Positions 50,829 through 59,551 of a stretch of DNA of 64,000 bases are shown piece by piece. A program made the position numbers and the translations under genes. Every line of letters begins with the position of its first letter. The stretch's first letter is position 1. This stretch comes from an uncultured Oscillospiraceae bacterium (GTDB taxonomy: Bacteria > Bacillota > Clostridia > Oscillospirales > Oscillospiraceae): contig CANQCS010000005.1 in assembly GCA_947589745.1 (NCBI GenBank), positions 1 through 64,000 on the forward strand. The letters are read 5' to 3'. The notes under the pieces are model-generated. The model saw only the letters and a program-made list of their open reading frames with translations, was not told the origin of the DNA and did not search any database.

Positions 50829-52123
50829 GTGTCCTTGAAGCCTCCTCCCTGAGAAGAATTGACGATAAAGCTGTCCGGGTTCCGGGAGAACCGGGTCAGG
50901 CCGCTGGGCCATACCACGGTGTCCTCCGCGCCGGAGAGGACAAACGCCCGCAGGTCCGCTTTCCGCTCCACCTGCCGCCCCTCGTCCATGATGGGCAGGT
51001 CCTGGAAGTCGATGACCTCCTGGGCGATGAACCGCCGGGGCTGGGCCAGGATGGTGGCCTTCAGGTCCTCCAGCTGCTGGCTCGTCAGCTTGCTGCCGAA
51101 CACCACGCCGTAGCCGCCGGCCTCCGCCACGTCCTTCACTACCAGGGAGCCGATGTGCTCCAGCACGTACTTCCGGTCCTCCTCGTAGAAAGGCAGGTAG
51201 GTGGGGGCGTTGGAGAGGATGGGCTCCTCCCCCAGGTAGTAGCGGATCATTTTGGGGACAAAGTAGTAGATGCCCTTGTCGTCGGCCACGCCGTTGCCGA
51301 AGGCGTTCATCACCGCCACGTTCCCCGCCCGGTAGGCGGCCATCAGGTTGGGGATGCCGATGAGGGACGAGGGCTCGAAGGTCAGGGGGTCCATGTACTC
51401 GTCGGACACCCGGCGGTAGACGGCGCCCACCCGCTGGTCCCCGCCGGTGGAGCGGTAGTAGAGGGCGCTGTCCCGGACGTACAGGTCCCCGGCCTCCGCC
51501 AGCACCGAGCCAGACTGCTCCGCCAGATAGGAGTGCTCGAAGTAGGCCGCGTTGTACCGGCCGGGGGTGAAGACCACGTTGATGCCGCCGGTGTTCACAC
51601 TGTCCATGGTATGCCGCAGGAGCTGTCCGTAATTCCGGTTGTCCACCACGCTGTTCTGCCGGAAGGTCTCCGGGGAGCACCGGCGGCACAGGCCCCGGGC
51701 GATGTAGGGGTAGGACGCGCCGGAGGGGATGCGCAGGTTGTCCTCCAGGATGTACCACACGCCGTCCTTGCCCTTCACCAGGTCGATGCCGGAGATGTGG
51801 CTGTATACGCCCTTCACCGGCGCGATGCCCTCACACTGGGGCAGATAGCCGGGGGAGCGGTAGACGAAGTCCTCCGGCACCACGCCCTCCGCGATGATGC
51901 GCTTCTCTCCGTACACGTCCCGCAGGAACAGGTTCAGGGCCCGCACCCGCTGGATCAGCCCCCGCTCCAGCGGGGCCCACTCCTGGGCAGTGATGATGCG
52001 GGGGATCGTGTCAAAGGGGAAGAGCCGCTCATGGAATTCGCCGTTCTTATAAATGCCGAACTTGACGCCGTAGCGCGCCAGCTGCTGGTTGATCTGTCTC
52101 TCATGCTGGATCAATGCGTTCAT
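50810..52123 (-). CDS. Circularly permuted ATP-grasp protein
   Basis: A 437-aa CP_ATPgrasp (DUF404/407) protein, predicted to form amide bonds using ATP. Characteristic segments are RVRALNLFLRDVYGEKRI, SHISGIDLVKGKDGVWYILEDNLRIPSGASY (ATP-grasp metal-binding Glu-Asp-Asn), GAVYRRVSDEYMDPLTF, NAFGNGVADDKGIYYFVP and LKATILAQPRRFIAQEV. I choose ATG 52123 because GGGAGG lies 9 bp upstream; the GTG at 52132 is less well placed. It is the first gene of a five-gene operon with a good promoter at 52201-52229. The natural substrates of this family are not known. Confidence 0.93.
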   Translation of the reverse strand: MNALIQHERQINQQLARYGVKFGIYKNGEFHERLFPFDTIPRIITAQEWAPLERGLIQRVRALNLFLRDVYGEKRIIAEGVVPEDFVYRSPGYLPQCEGIAPVKGVYSHISGIDLVKGKDGVWYILEDNLRIPSGASYPYIARGLCRRCSPETFRQNSVVDNRNYGQLLRHTMDSVNTGGINVVFTPGRYNAAYFEHSYLAEQSGSVLAEAGDLYVRDSALYYRSTGGDQRVGAVYRRVSDEYMDPLTFEPSSLIGIPNLMAAYRAGNVAVMNAFGNGVADDKGIYYFVPKMIRYYLGEEPILSNAPTYLPFYEEDRKYVLEHIGSLVVKDVAEAGGYGVVFGSKLTSQQLEDLKATILAQPRRFIAQEVIDFQDLPIMDEGRQVERKADLRAFVLSGAEDTVVWPSGLTRFSRNPDSFIVNSSQGGGFKDTWVLSH

Positions 52124-52200
52124 GACTTCCACCCTCCCTTGTAAAAAAGCATGGCAACAGCACCTTTTCCGGCGCCGTTGCCCCGCTTTTTGATAAAATT

Positions 52201-52229
52201 ATTATAAGCTTGCCCGGGAAACGCGTCAA
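52201..52229 (-). promoter_or_regulatory. Promoter of the ATP-grasp operon
   Basis: On the minus strand TTGACG (52229-52224), 17 bp, TATAAT (52206-52201). The gene-free stretch continues to 52433 with no recognisable feature. Confidence 0.75.
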
Positions 52230-52433
52230 GAAAAAACGAACCGGACGGGGAAGAATATCTCTAATGACGAACATCCGCAGAATCTGTCCCTCTCTTTTTG
52301 TGCGCTATCACCGGCCTTTTCCCTATATCCGGTATGGTTACATGACAGCGTCTCATAGCATGTTCCGTCTCTCCCGCCCTGCCGCCGAACCGGGCGGGGA
52401 AACAATAAATTGGCAGGAACCCCACAAAAACTG

Positions 52434-52462
52434 TTGCTTTCCTCGCCCGTTTGCAATATAAT
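52434..52462 (+). promoter_or_regulatory. Promoter of the pentose operon
   Basis: TTGCTT (52434-52439), 17 bp, TATAAT (52457-52462), giving a leader of about 110 nt with no clear riboswitch fold. Confidence 0.65.
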
Positions 52463-52581
52463 GAAAGTCAGAGTTTGGAACTGCACCGTGCATCAAGGAT
52501 CGAAACATTCCGGCCCGGACCGTATGGCAGAGACCGGCGGGTCCGTTGCACAGGCGGTCATGGGAGAAGGGAGACGCAAGC

Positions 52582-53283
52582 ATGCTGGAAGAACTGAAGC
52601 AGAAGGTCTACGAGGCGAACATGGAGCTGCCCCGGCGAAACCTGGTGACCTACACCTGGGGCAACGTCAGCGGCATTGACCGGGAGAAAGGGCTCTTCGT
52701 CATCAAGCCCTCCGGGGTGGAGTACGAGGAGCTGAAGCCGGAGGACCTGGTGGTCATGGACCTGGCGGGCAACAAAGTGGAGGGCGACATGAACCCCTCC
52801 TCCGACACAAAGACCCACCTGATCCTCTACAACGCCTTTCCGGCAATCGGCGGCATCGTCCACACCCACAGCCCCTACGCCGTGGCCTGGGCCCAGGGCG
52901 GCCGGGACATCCCCGCTTACGGCACCACCCACGCCGACTACTTCTACGGCCCCGTCCCCTGCGCCCGCAACCTGACGCCGGAGGAGATCGAGGCGGACTA
53001 TGAGACCAACACCGGCCATGTGATCGTGGAGACCTTCCGCGGGCGGGGCATCGACCCCATGCACGTGCCCGCCGTGATTTGCCGGAACCACGGGCCCTTC
53101 ACCTGGGGCAAGGACGCCGCCCAGGCGGTGTACCACTCCGTGGTGCTGGAGGAGGTGGCCAAAATGTCCATCTTCACCGAGCTGGTGAACCCCAAGGCCG
53201 GTCCCGCCCCCCAGTGCATCCAGGACAAGCACTTTATGCGCAAGCACGGTCCCAACGCCTACTACGGCCAAGCAAAAAAATAA
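52582..53283 (+). CDS. Class II aldolase/epimerase, L-ribulose-5-phosphate 4-epimerase (AraD-like)
   Basis: A 233-aa zinc enzyme of the class II aldolase/adducin fold. NLVTYTWGNVSGID and the substrate-phosphate loop KPSGVEYEELKPED are at the N-terminus; zinc ligands are in GIVHTHSPYAVAWA and in the RNHGPFTWG loop, preceded by the catalytic-loop ADYFYGPVPC. These features match L-ribulose-5-phosphate 4-epimerases (AraD/UlaF/SgbE) more than fuculose aldolases. It starts at ATG 52582 after GGGAGA. The following split transketolase suggests that the product D-xylulose-5-phosphate enters the non-oxidative pentose pathway. No kinase or isomerase is next to it. Confidence 0.9.
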   Translation: MLEELKQKVYEANMELPRRNLVTYTWGNVSGIDREKGLFVIKPSGVEYEELKPEDLVVMDLAGNKVEGDMNPSSDTKTHLILYNAFPAIGGIVHTHSPYAVAWAQGGRDIPAYGTTHADYFYGPVPCARNLTPEEIEADYETNTGHVIVETFRGRGIDPMHVPAVICRNHGPFTWGKDAAQAVYHSVVLEEVAKMSIFTELVNPKAGPAPQCIQDKHFMRKHGPNAYYGQAKK

Positions 53284-53295
53284 GGAGGAATCCGG

Positions 53296-54147
53296 ATGAC
53301 TTCTGCGGAAAAGAAACAACTCGCCCTCACCGCCGTCGCCGTGCGGGAAGGTATTCTGACCAGCACCCACGGCGCCAAGGCGGGACACCCCGGCGGCAGC
53401 CTCTCCGCCGCCGACATGTTCACGTACCTGTACTTCAAAGAGATGCGCATTGACCCCAAGAACCCCAAGTGGGAGGACCGGGACCGCTTCGTCCTCTCCA
53501 AGGGGCATACCGCCCCCGGCCTGTACTCCGTGCTGGCCCAGCGGGGCTTCTTCCCCGTGGAGGATCTGCCCACCCTGCGGCACATCGACTCCTATCTCCA
53601 GGGCCACCCCAACATGAACCTGGTCCCCGGCGTGGACATGTCCACCGGCTCCCTGGGCCAGGGCGTGTCCGTGGCCGCCGGCATGGCCAAGGGCGCCAAG
53701 TACCTGGGCAAGGACATCAACGTCTACACCCTGCTGGGCGACGGCGAGCTGGCCGAGGGCCAGGTGTGGGAGGCGGCTATGTTCTCCGCCCACTACAAGC
53801 TGGACAACCTGTGCATGATCATCGACCTCAACGGCCTGCAGATCGACGGCCCCACCAAGGAGGTCATGAACTCCGCCCCGGTGGACGCCAAGTATGAGGC
53901 CTTCAACTGCAACGTCATCCAGATCGACGGCCACGACTTTGACCAGATGGAGGCCGCCTTTGCCCAGTTCCACGCCAACAAGGGCTCCGGCAAGCCCACG
54001 GTGATCATTATGCACACCCTGAAGGGCAAGGGCGTGTCCTACATGGAGGGCCAGGTAGGCTGGCACGGCAAGGCGCCCAACGATGAGGAATACGCCCGGG
54101 GGATGGCTGACCTGGCCGCCATCCGCGCGGCACTGGAGGTGCAATGA
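53296..54147 (+). CDS. Transketolase, N-terminal (TPP-binding) subunit
   Basis: A 283-aa subunit corresponding to the pyrophosphate-binding half of transketolase: HGAKAGHPGGSLSAADMFTYLYF, KGHTAPGLYSVLAQRG, STGSLGQGVSVAAGMA and the TPP/metal motif GDGELAEGQVWEAAMFSAHYKLDNL. It moves two-carbon units between sugar phosphates. The second half is a separate gene overlapping by 4 bp, the split arrangement common in archaea and clostridia. The start follows AAGGAGG, 12 bp after the epimerase gene. Confidence 0.95.
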   Translation: MTSAEKKQLALTAVAVREGILTSTHGAKAGHPGGSLSAADMFTYLYFKEMRIDPKNPKWEDRDRFVLSKGHTAPGLYSVLAQRGFFPVEDLPTLRHIDSYLQGHPNMNLVPGVDMSTGSLGQGVSVAAGMAKGAKYLGKDINVYTLLGDGELAEGQVWEAAMFSAHYKLDNLCMIIDLNGLQIDGPTKEVMNSAPVDAKYEAFNCNVIQIDGHDFDQMEAAFAQFHANKGSGKPTVIIMHTLKGKGVSYMEGQVGWHGKAPNDEEYARGMADLAAIRAALEVQ

Positions 54148-55088
54148 TGAGCGAGATCAAGAAAGTCGCCACCCGCGAGAGCTACGGCAAGGCCCTGGCG
54201 GAACTGGGCGCCCGCGTGGACAACCTGGTGGTCCTGGACGCGGACCTGGCCAACGCCACCAAGACCGATATCTTCAAGAAGGCGTTTCCCGAGCGCCACT
54301 TCGACTGCGGCATCGCCGAGGCCAACATGATGTGCGTGGCCGGGGGCCTGTCCACCATGGGCATCGTGCCCTTCGTGTCCAGCTTCGCCATGTTTGCGGC
54401 GGGGCGGGCCTTTGAGCAGGTGCGGAACACCATCGGCTACCCTCATCTGAACGTGAAGATCGGCGCCACCCACGGCGGTATCTCCGTGGGCGAGGACGGC
54501 GCGTCCCACCAGTGCTGCGAGGACTTCGCCCTGATGCGGAGCATCCCCGGCATGACCATCATGTCACCCGCCGACGGCGTGGAGGCCCGGGCCATGGTGA
54601 TGGCGGCCTATGAGATGCAGGGCCCCGTGTACCTGCGGTTCAGCCGGTTCGCCACCCCGGTGTTCCACAGCGAGGACTTCCAGTTCCAGATCGGCAAGGG
54701 TGAGCTGGTCCAGGACGGCGGCGACGTGGCCATCATCGCCAACGGCATCCTGGTCCCCGAGGCCATCGAGGCCGGGAAGGCCCTGGCGGCGGAGGGCATC
54801 TCCGCCCGGGTCATCAACATGGCCACCATCAAGCCCCTGGACGGGGAGATCGTGCTGAAGGCCGCCAAGGAGTGCGGCAGGATCGTCACCGTGGAAGAGC
54901 ACAGCATCATCGGCGGCCTGGGCGAGGCGGTGTGCAGCTTCCTGGCGGAGAACTGCCCGGTGCCCGTGAAGCGCATCGGCGTCAACGACGAGTTCGGCCA
55001 CTCCGGCCCCGCCGGCGCGCTGCTGAAAGCCTTTGGGCTCTGCGCGGACAATATCGCCGCTCAGGCGAAGGCGCTGCTGAACAAGTGA
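54144..55088 (+). CDS. Transketolase, C-terminal subunit
   Basis: A 314-aa subunit with the pyrimidine-binding and C-terminal transketolase domains. VVLDADLANATKTDIF and FDCGIAEANMMCVAGGLS carry the conserved Glu that activates TPP; IGATHGGISVGEDGASHQ and VTVEEHSIIGGLGEAV follow, as in transketolase and DXS-like proteins. It pairs with the N-terminal subunit just upstream (ATGA overlap) to form the active heterotetramer. A strong terminator follows. Confidence 0.95.
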   Translation: MMSEIKKVATRESYGKALAELGARVDNLVVLDADLANATKTDIFKKAFPERHFDCGIAEANMMCVAGGLSTMGIVPFVSSFAMFAAGRAFEQVRNTIGYPHLNVKIGATHGGISVGEDGASHQCCEDFALMRSIPGMTIMSPADGVEARAMVMAAYEMQGPVYLRFSRFATPVFHSEDFQFQIGKGELVQDGGDVAIIANGILVPEAIEAGKALAAEGISARVINMATIKPLDGEIVLKAAKECGRIVTVEEHSIIGGLGEAVCSFLAENCPVPVKRIGVNDEFGHSGPAGALLKAFGLCADNIAAQAKALLNK

Positions 55089-55111
55089 TTTTGACCGCAT
55101 ATCTGTGCGGA

Positions 55112-55149
55112 CGGAGGAGAGGCGCCTGTGAGGCGTCTCTCCTCTTTTT
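55112..55149 (+). terminator. Terminator of the pentose operon
   Basis: GAGGAGAGGCGCC / GGCGTCTCTCCTC stem, followed by TTTTTG. Confidence 0.85.
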
Positions 55150-55165
55150 GCGCTGAGCGCAACAA

Positions 55166-55209
55166 AAGGACCTGTATCCAAAACCATTCGTTTTCGGATA
55201 CAGGTCCTA
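55166..55209 (-). terminator. Terminator of the oligopeptide transporter operon
   Basis: AGGACCTGTATCC / GGATACAGGTCCT stem; on the minus strand it is followed by TTTTGTTG. It stops the operon that converges on the transketolase genes. Confidence 0.8.
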
Positions 55210-55231
55210 ATTTGCTTTTTGCGGGTTCTCT

Positions 55232-56488
55232 CTATGGTCTGAGCGCTACGGTGTAGCCGCTGGCGACGTCTGTCAGGACCAGCTCCGGGTCCGTGTGGCA
55301 GATCGTACTGCCCTCCGGCCAGACCGCGTAGATCCCGCCGTCCGCCAGAGCGGACAGCGTTTCTGTCTCCAGCGTGTCCGCGATGTAGAGGGGGATCATC
55401 CGCAGCAGCGTCTCAGCGCAGCCCGCCGAATCGGAATAGCACACCAGGCTGTCCGCCGCGCTCCGGCACAGGCCGTCCGCAGTGTCCAGATAGGGGGTGC
55501 GGACCTCGCCGCTGGCGAGCTGGTAGTAGTACCGCCGGTCCTGGCCGCTCAGGGGATAGCTCCGCAGAGAGACGATGCTCCTGGGGCCGCCATACTGCAT
55601 CACCGCGGCGGAGATGGTTCCGCTGTCCGTCCGGCCGTAGAGGTTCAGTCCGTAGGACACCTCCCGGCTGTCCAGGTTTCGGATGAAGCCGTCCACGCTG
55701 GAGAGAGAGCCGCGGGTGTAGCCCTGCTCCGTCAGGACCTCCGCCAGATAGTCCACGATGAAGGCGTTGGTCAGCCAGTAGAAGTCCACGAAGCGGTCGA
55801 ACTCGTTGGCCTCCGCGTAGGCCAGGTACTCCTCCGACACCTTCAGCCGCACCTGCCCCTCCCCCAGCAGCTCCACGTCCACGCTGGCCGGGTCCCGGGC
55901 AAAGGCGGCCACCTCGGCGTGGAACGCCGCCGCCTGGGGGTTCACAAAGGGGTCGAAGTCCTGGGTCTGCCAGTCCTCCTCACAGAGGAACAGGTCGTCG
56001 TAGATCTCGTACACCGGCCCCAGGTACACGGACCGGTCGCCGTAGCGCCCGATCAGCTCGAACGCCTCGTAGAGCGGCTCGTCCACTGTCAGCACCTCAT
56101 TGGGGTGCTGATTCAGCGTCCAGACGTTGGTGACGCCCTCAAAGCCCTCGCTGCTGTTGAACAGCCGGTAGGCGGTCTCCGCGGCCTGGGTGTAGATTGG
56201 CGTCAGGGCCCGGCTCTCCGCCGTGGCGGATGCCTCACCCGCCCCCAGCTCATAGAGGAACTGGAAGTCCCCGGCGCAACTGGGCGTCTGACTGTTGGCC
56301 TGGATGGTCTGCCACCCTGCCTCCTGGCCCAGGAAGGTGGTGAAAGCGTAGGTCAGCGCCGCCGCGCCCACGATCAGAAATACCACAGCCGCAACGATCC
56401 TGAGTTTATAGTTCTCCCAGGACAGCTCGATCCGCTCTACCGGCGGCAGATGGGGCAGGTCGCGGTTGTCTCTCGCAGTCCGGCCCAA
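55232..56488 (-). CDS. Membrane-anchored protein, possibly a divergent ApbE-like domain
   Basis: A 418-aa protein with one transmembrane anchor (IVAAVVFLIVGAAALTYAFTTF, about residues 30-52) and a large outside domain. The order of segments vaguely follows ApbE flavin transferases: an early YRLFNSSEGFEGVTNVWTLNQHPNEVLTVDEPLYEAFELI, a middle AFIVDYLAEVLTEQGYTRGSLSSVDGFIRNL, and a late RTPYLDTADGLCRSAADSLVCYSDSAGCAETLLRM. The ApbE catalytic residues are not clear, so this could be a degenerate relative or a coincidence. The only start near the expected place is TTG 56488, 1 bp after the OppF stop, which indicates translational coupling. It is the last gene of the transporter operon. Confidence 0.6.
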   Translation of the reverse strand: MGRTARDNRDLPHLPPVERIELSWENYKLRIVAAVVFLIVGAAALTYAFTTFLGQEAGWQTIQANSQTPSCAGDFQFLYELGAGEASATAESRALTPIYTQAAETAYRLFNSSEGFEGVTNVWTLNQHPNEVLTVDEPLYEAFELIGRYGDRSVYLGPVYEIYDDLFLCEEDWQTQDFDPFVNPQAAAFHAEVAAFARDPASVDVELLGEGQVRLKVSEEYLAYAEANEFDRFVDFYWLTNAFIVDYLAEVLTEQGYTRGSLSSVDGFIRNLDSREVSYGLNLYGRTDSGTISAAVMQYGGPRSIVSLRSYPLSGQDRRYYYQLASGEVRTPYLDTADGLCRSAADSLVCYSDSAGCAETLLRMIPLYIADTLETETLSALADGGIYAVWPEGSTICHTDPELVLTDVASGYTVALRP

Positions 56489-56489
56489 G

Positions 56490-57776
56490 CTACACCACTG
56501 CCAGTATCAGCAGCAACAGGAAGATGACCAGGATCACGCCGATGGCAATGAATCCGGCGATGGCTCCCTTCTTGCAGGCCTTGTAGTTTCGGTAGTGCAG
56601 GTGCTTCTTGAAGAGCATCGCGGCGATGATGCCGATGATGGGCAGGAAGAAGGACAGCACAGAGTACCAGATGCTGCCGGTGTCGTGGACCGGGGCGGCC
56701 AGGAACTGGGACTCGGCGTTGACATCCTCCGCCGCCTCCGGGGTCTCGGGGATCTCGCCCTGGGTGATGGTGATGGCCTTGACGGGGATGCCCCGCTCGC
56801 GGAGGGCCTTGTACTCCTCAATCTCCTTCTTGTTGCCGTAGACCCAGTGGTCGTGGCCGATGTTGACGAACTCCGGCTTGTCCACGCTGTAGTCGTGGAT
56901 GGAGGGGTCGTAGGTGTACAGGATCTTGTGCTTCTCCAGCTTGGGGTCGGGGATGGGGATGGCGGAAATCAGCGAGTGGGTATAGGGGTGCAGGGGGAAG
57001 TCGAACAGCTCCTGGGAGCTGGCCACCTCCACGATGCGGCCCTTGTAGATGACGCCGATGCGGTCGGAGATGAACCGGACCACGCTCAGGTCGTGGGCGA
57101 TGAAGAGATAGGTCAGGTGCTTCTCCTGCTGGAACTTCTTCATCAGGTTCAGCACCTGGGCGCGGACAGATACGTCCAGAGCGGAGATGGGCTCGTCGGC
57201 CACCACCAACTCCGGCTCCATGACCATGGCCCGGGCGATGCCGATACGCTGGCGCTGGCCGCCGGAGAACTCGTGGGGATAACGGGTCAGGTGCTCCGGC
57301 AGCAGGCCCACGGCGTTGATCATGTTCTCCACCTTCTGGACGCGGTCAGCCTCGTTCTCAAAGAGATGGAAGTTGTACAGGCCCTCGGAGATGATGTAGT
57401 CCACCGTGGCGCGCTCGTTCAGGGAGGCGGCAGGGTCCTGGAAGACCATCTGCACATTGCGGATGACCTCCCGGTCCAGGGCGTGGGAGATCTTGCCGGA
57501 GATGCGTTCGCCCTTGTAGTCGATCTCGCCGGCGGCCAGGGGGTTGACGCGGATGACGGCGCGGCCGATGGTGGTCTTGCCGGAGCCGGACTCACCCACC
57601 AGGGAGAAGGTCTCGCCCCGGTAGATGTCGAAGGACGCGTCGGTGACGGCGCGGACGGCGTTGTCGCCCTTGCCGAAGGTGATGTCGATATGTTTGATGG
57701 ACAGCAGCACTTCCCTGCCGTTCTCATCCACCGGGCACGGCGCGGCGGCCAAGCCCTTCTTCAGATCAATAGCCAT
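56490..57776 (-). CDS. Oligopeptide ABC transporter ATPase OppF-like, with membrane tail
   Basis: A 428-aa ATPase of a dipeptide/oligopeptide importer. [16 protein letters not shown] (Walker A), [15 protein letters not shown] (Q-loop), [18 protein letters not shown] (signature) and [12 protein letters not shown] (Walker B) are intact, and [18 protein letters not shown] is the usual OppF C-terminal motif. After that it continues for about 100 residues not found in ordinary OppF (about 320 aa). The extension ends in two transmembrane helices ([17 protein letters not shown] and [25 protein letters not shown]). It lies 5 bp after oppD. Confidence 0.9.
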   Translation of the reverse strand: MAIDLKKGLAAAPCPVDENGREVLLSIKHIDITFGKGDNAVRAVTDASFDIYRGETFSLVGESGSGKTTIGRAVIRVNPLAAGEIDYKGERISGKISHALDREVIRNVQMVFQDPAASLNERATVDYIISEGLYNFHLFENEADRVQKVENMINAVGLLPEHLTRYPHEFSGGQRQRIGIARAMVMEPELVVADEPISALDVSVRAQVLNLMKKFQQEKHLTYLFIAHDLSVVRFISDRIGVIYKGRIVEVASSQELFDFPLHPYTHSLISAIPIPDPKLEKHKILYTYDPSIHDYSVDKPEFVNIGHDHWVYGNKKEIEEYKALRERGIPVKAITITQGEIPETPEAAEDVNAESQFLAAPVHDTGSIWYSVLSFFLPIIGIIAAMLFKKHLHYRNYKACKKGAIAGFIAIGVILVIFLLLLILAVV

Positions 57777-57781
57777 GCCCT

Positions 57782-59539
57782 TTACACCTCCTCAATATTG
57801 AACGCACGGACCAGCTTCTCATGGATATCGTGGATCCCCTCGGGTTTGTCGATCTTGGGGGCACGGGGGTCCAGCAGCCAGGTCTTGGCGAAGTGGGTCT
57901 CGCTGACCTGGAACATGGGGGGCTCCTCCATGGTGTCGATCTTCAGGCAGAACGGGTTACGGGGGGCAAAGGGATCGCCCACGATCTTGTTGTAGAGGGA
58001 GGGCGGCGTACCGGTGATGGAGTACAGCTTATCGCCCGCCTGGGCCAGCTGGGGCAGAGAGGACAGCAGCGCCCAGGTGTAGGGGTGCCGGGGATCGTAG
58101 AACACGTCCTCCACGGTGCCCAGCTCGATGATCTGGCCGGCGTACAGCACGGCCACGCGGTCGGCGATGTTGGCCACCACGCCCAGGTCGTGGGTGATGA
58201 AGACGATGGTGTAGTTGAACTCCTTCTGCAGGTCCTTGATGAGCTTGAGGATCTGGGCCTGGATGGTCACGTCCAGGGCCGTGGTGGGCTCGTCGCAGAT
58301 CAGGATCTTGGGCTGGCAGCTCAGGGCGATGGCGATGACGATGCGCTGGCGCATACCGCCGGAGTACTGGAACGGGTAGTCGTCGAAGCGCTGCTCCGCC
58401 TTGGGGATGCCCACCTTGTGCATCAGCTCCAGCGCGCGGCGCCGGGCCTCCACCTCGGAGCAGCCCTGGTGCTTGATGATGATGGAGGTGATCTGCTTGC
58501 CGATGGTGATGATGGGGTTCAGGCTCGTCATGGGGTCCTGGAACACGGTGGCGATGCGGCGGCCGCGAATCTTGGTCCAGTCCTTGGGGTCCGTCACCTT
58601 GGTCAGATCCAGGACGCAGGTGCCGTGGAGCTTCTCCGCCGTCTCGTCCAGATAGCGGACGCGGAAGGTCACATCGCCAAACACCAGGTTACGCTGCTGG
58701 TCGTCGTCCAGGTCCACGCCCATCTGCATGGCCTTCTTCAGGGCGGCCAGCAGGCCGCGGGTCAGCTTCTCCTGCTTGCGCGGGCTGTGGCGGCCCACGG
58801 ACAGGCAGATCTCCTTGGCCAGGATCTCGTTGCGGGCCCGGTCCTTGGCGGTGGCCTCGCCGGCGATCTCCTTCTCATAGCGGGACTTGAGGATGGCCAT
58901 CTTCTCGTCCCACTGCTTGTTGTAGGCGGTGTCGGCGGCGGCGGCGGCCTTGCGGGCCTTGGCCTCGGCCTCGTTGCGCTTCTCCAGGTCCTTAATCTGG
59001 GCGTCCAGCTGCTTGATCTGGTCGCCGGCGGCCTTGATCTTGTCCTTCTCCTTCTTGGGGTCGTAGGTCTGCTTGGCGTTGAAGAGGTCGGTGCGCTGGG
59101 CGGTCAGCTCCTTCACCGCCTTCTCGGCCTTCTCCTTCTCCTCCTCGCTGAGGCCGCCCCGCTCCCGCTTCTCGCTCTCCAGCTCCAGCATCTGCCGGTA
59201 GGTGGCGGCGCCGGGGATCAGCTTGGCGGACTCGTCCAGATCCTTCTTGGCCCAGTCCATGATCTTATGGGCCTGGGCGTTGATGGCCACGGTGGTGTCC
59301 GCCAGCTCCTCGTCGTCAAAGACCAGGGAGCCCTCGCTGATGAAGCCGTTGGAATCCAGCATTCCGGCGAAGGTCTTGGTGAATACGGACTTGCCGGAGC
59401 CGGACTCGCCCACGATGGCGATGGACTCGCCCTCATAGATGTCCAGGGAGATGCCCCGGATGGCGGTCAGGATACGTCCGCGGACGCGGAATTTTACGTG
59501 CAGGTCCTTAACGGACAGCAGTACTTTTTTCTCTTCCAT
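57782..59539 (-). CDS. Oligopeptide ABC transporter ATPase OppD-like with large coiled-coil insertion
   Basis: A 585-aa ATPase; ordinary OppD proteins have about 330-350. Walker A GESGSGKS is at residues 44-51, but the Q-loop [11 protein letters not shown] only at 332-342. Between them, residues about 82-322 form an inserted, highly charged helical region ([39 protein letters not shown]) followed by a more structured part ([20 protein letters not shown]). The rest is standard: YSGGMRQR (392-399), [12 protein letters not shown], and the C-terminal [14 protein letters not shown] motif; the zinc/iron-type Cys cluster of OppD is reduced to one NPFCLK. The reading frame is intact, so the insertion is real. 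Confidence 0.93.
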   Translation of the reverse strand: MEEKKVLLSVKDLHVKFRVRGRILTAIRGISLDIYEGESIAIVGESGSGKSVFTKTFAGMLDSNGFISEGSLVFDDEELADTTVAINAQAHKIMDWAKKDLDESAKLIPGAATYRQMLELESEKRERGGLSEEEKEKAEKAVKELTAQRTDLFNAKQTYDPKKEKDKIKAAGDQIKQLDAQIKDLEKRNEAEAKARKAAAAADTAYNKQWDEKMAILKSRYEKEIAGEATAKDRARNEILAKEICLSVGRHSPRKQEKLTRGLLAALKKAMQMGVDLDDDQQRNLVFGDVTFRVRYLDETAEKLHGTCVLDLTKVTDPKDWTKIRGRRIATVFQDPMTSLNPIITIGKQITSIIIKHQGCSEVEARRRALELMHKVGIPKAEQRFDDYPFQYSGGMRQRIVIAIALSCQPKILICDEPTTALDVTIQAQILKLIKDLQKEFNYTIVFITHDLGVVANIADRVAVLYAGQIIELGTVEDVFYDPRHPYTWALLSSLPQLAQAGDKLYSITGTPPSLYNKIVGDPFAPRNPFCLKIDTMEEPPMFQVSETHFAKTWLLDPRAPKIDKPEGIHDIHEKLVRAFNIEEV

Positions 59540-59551
59540 GGCTGCCCCTCC

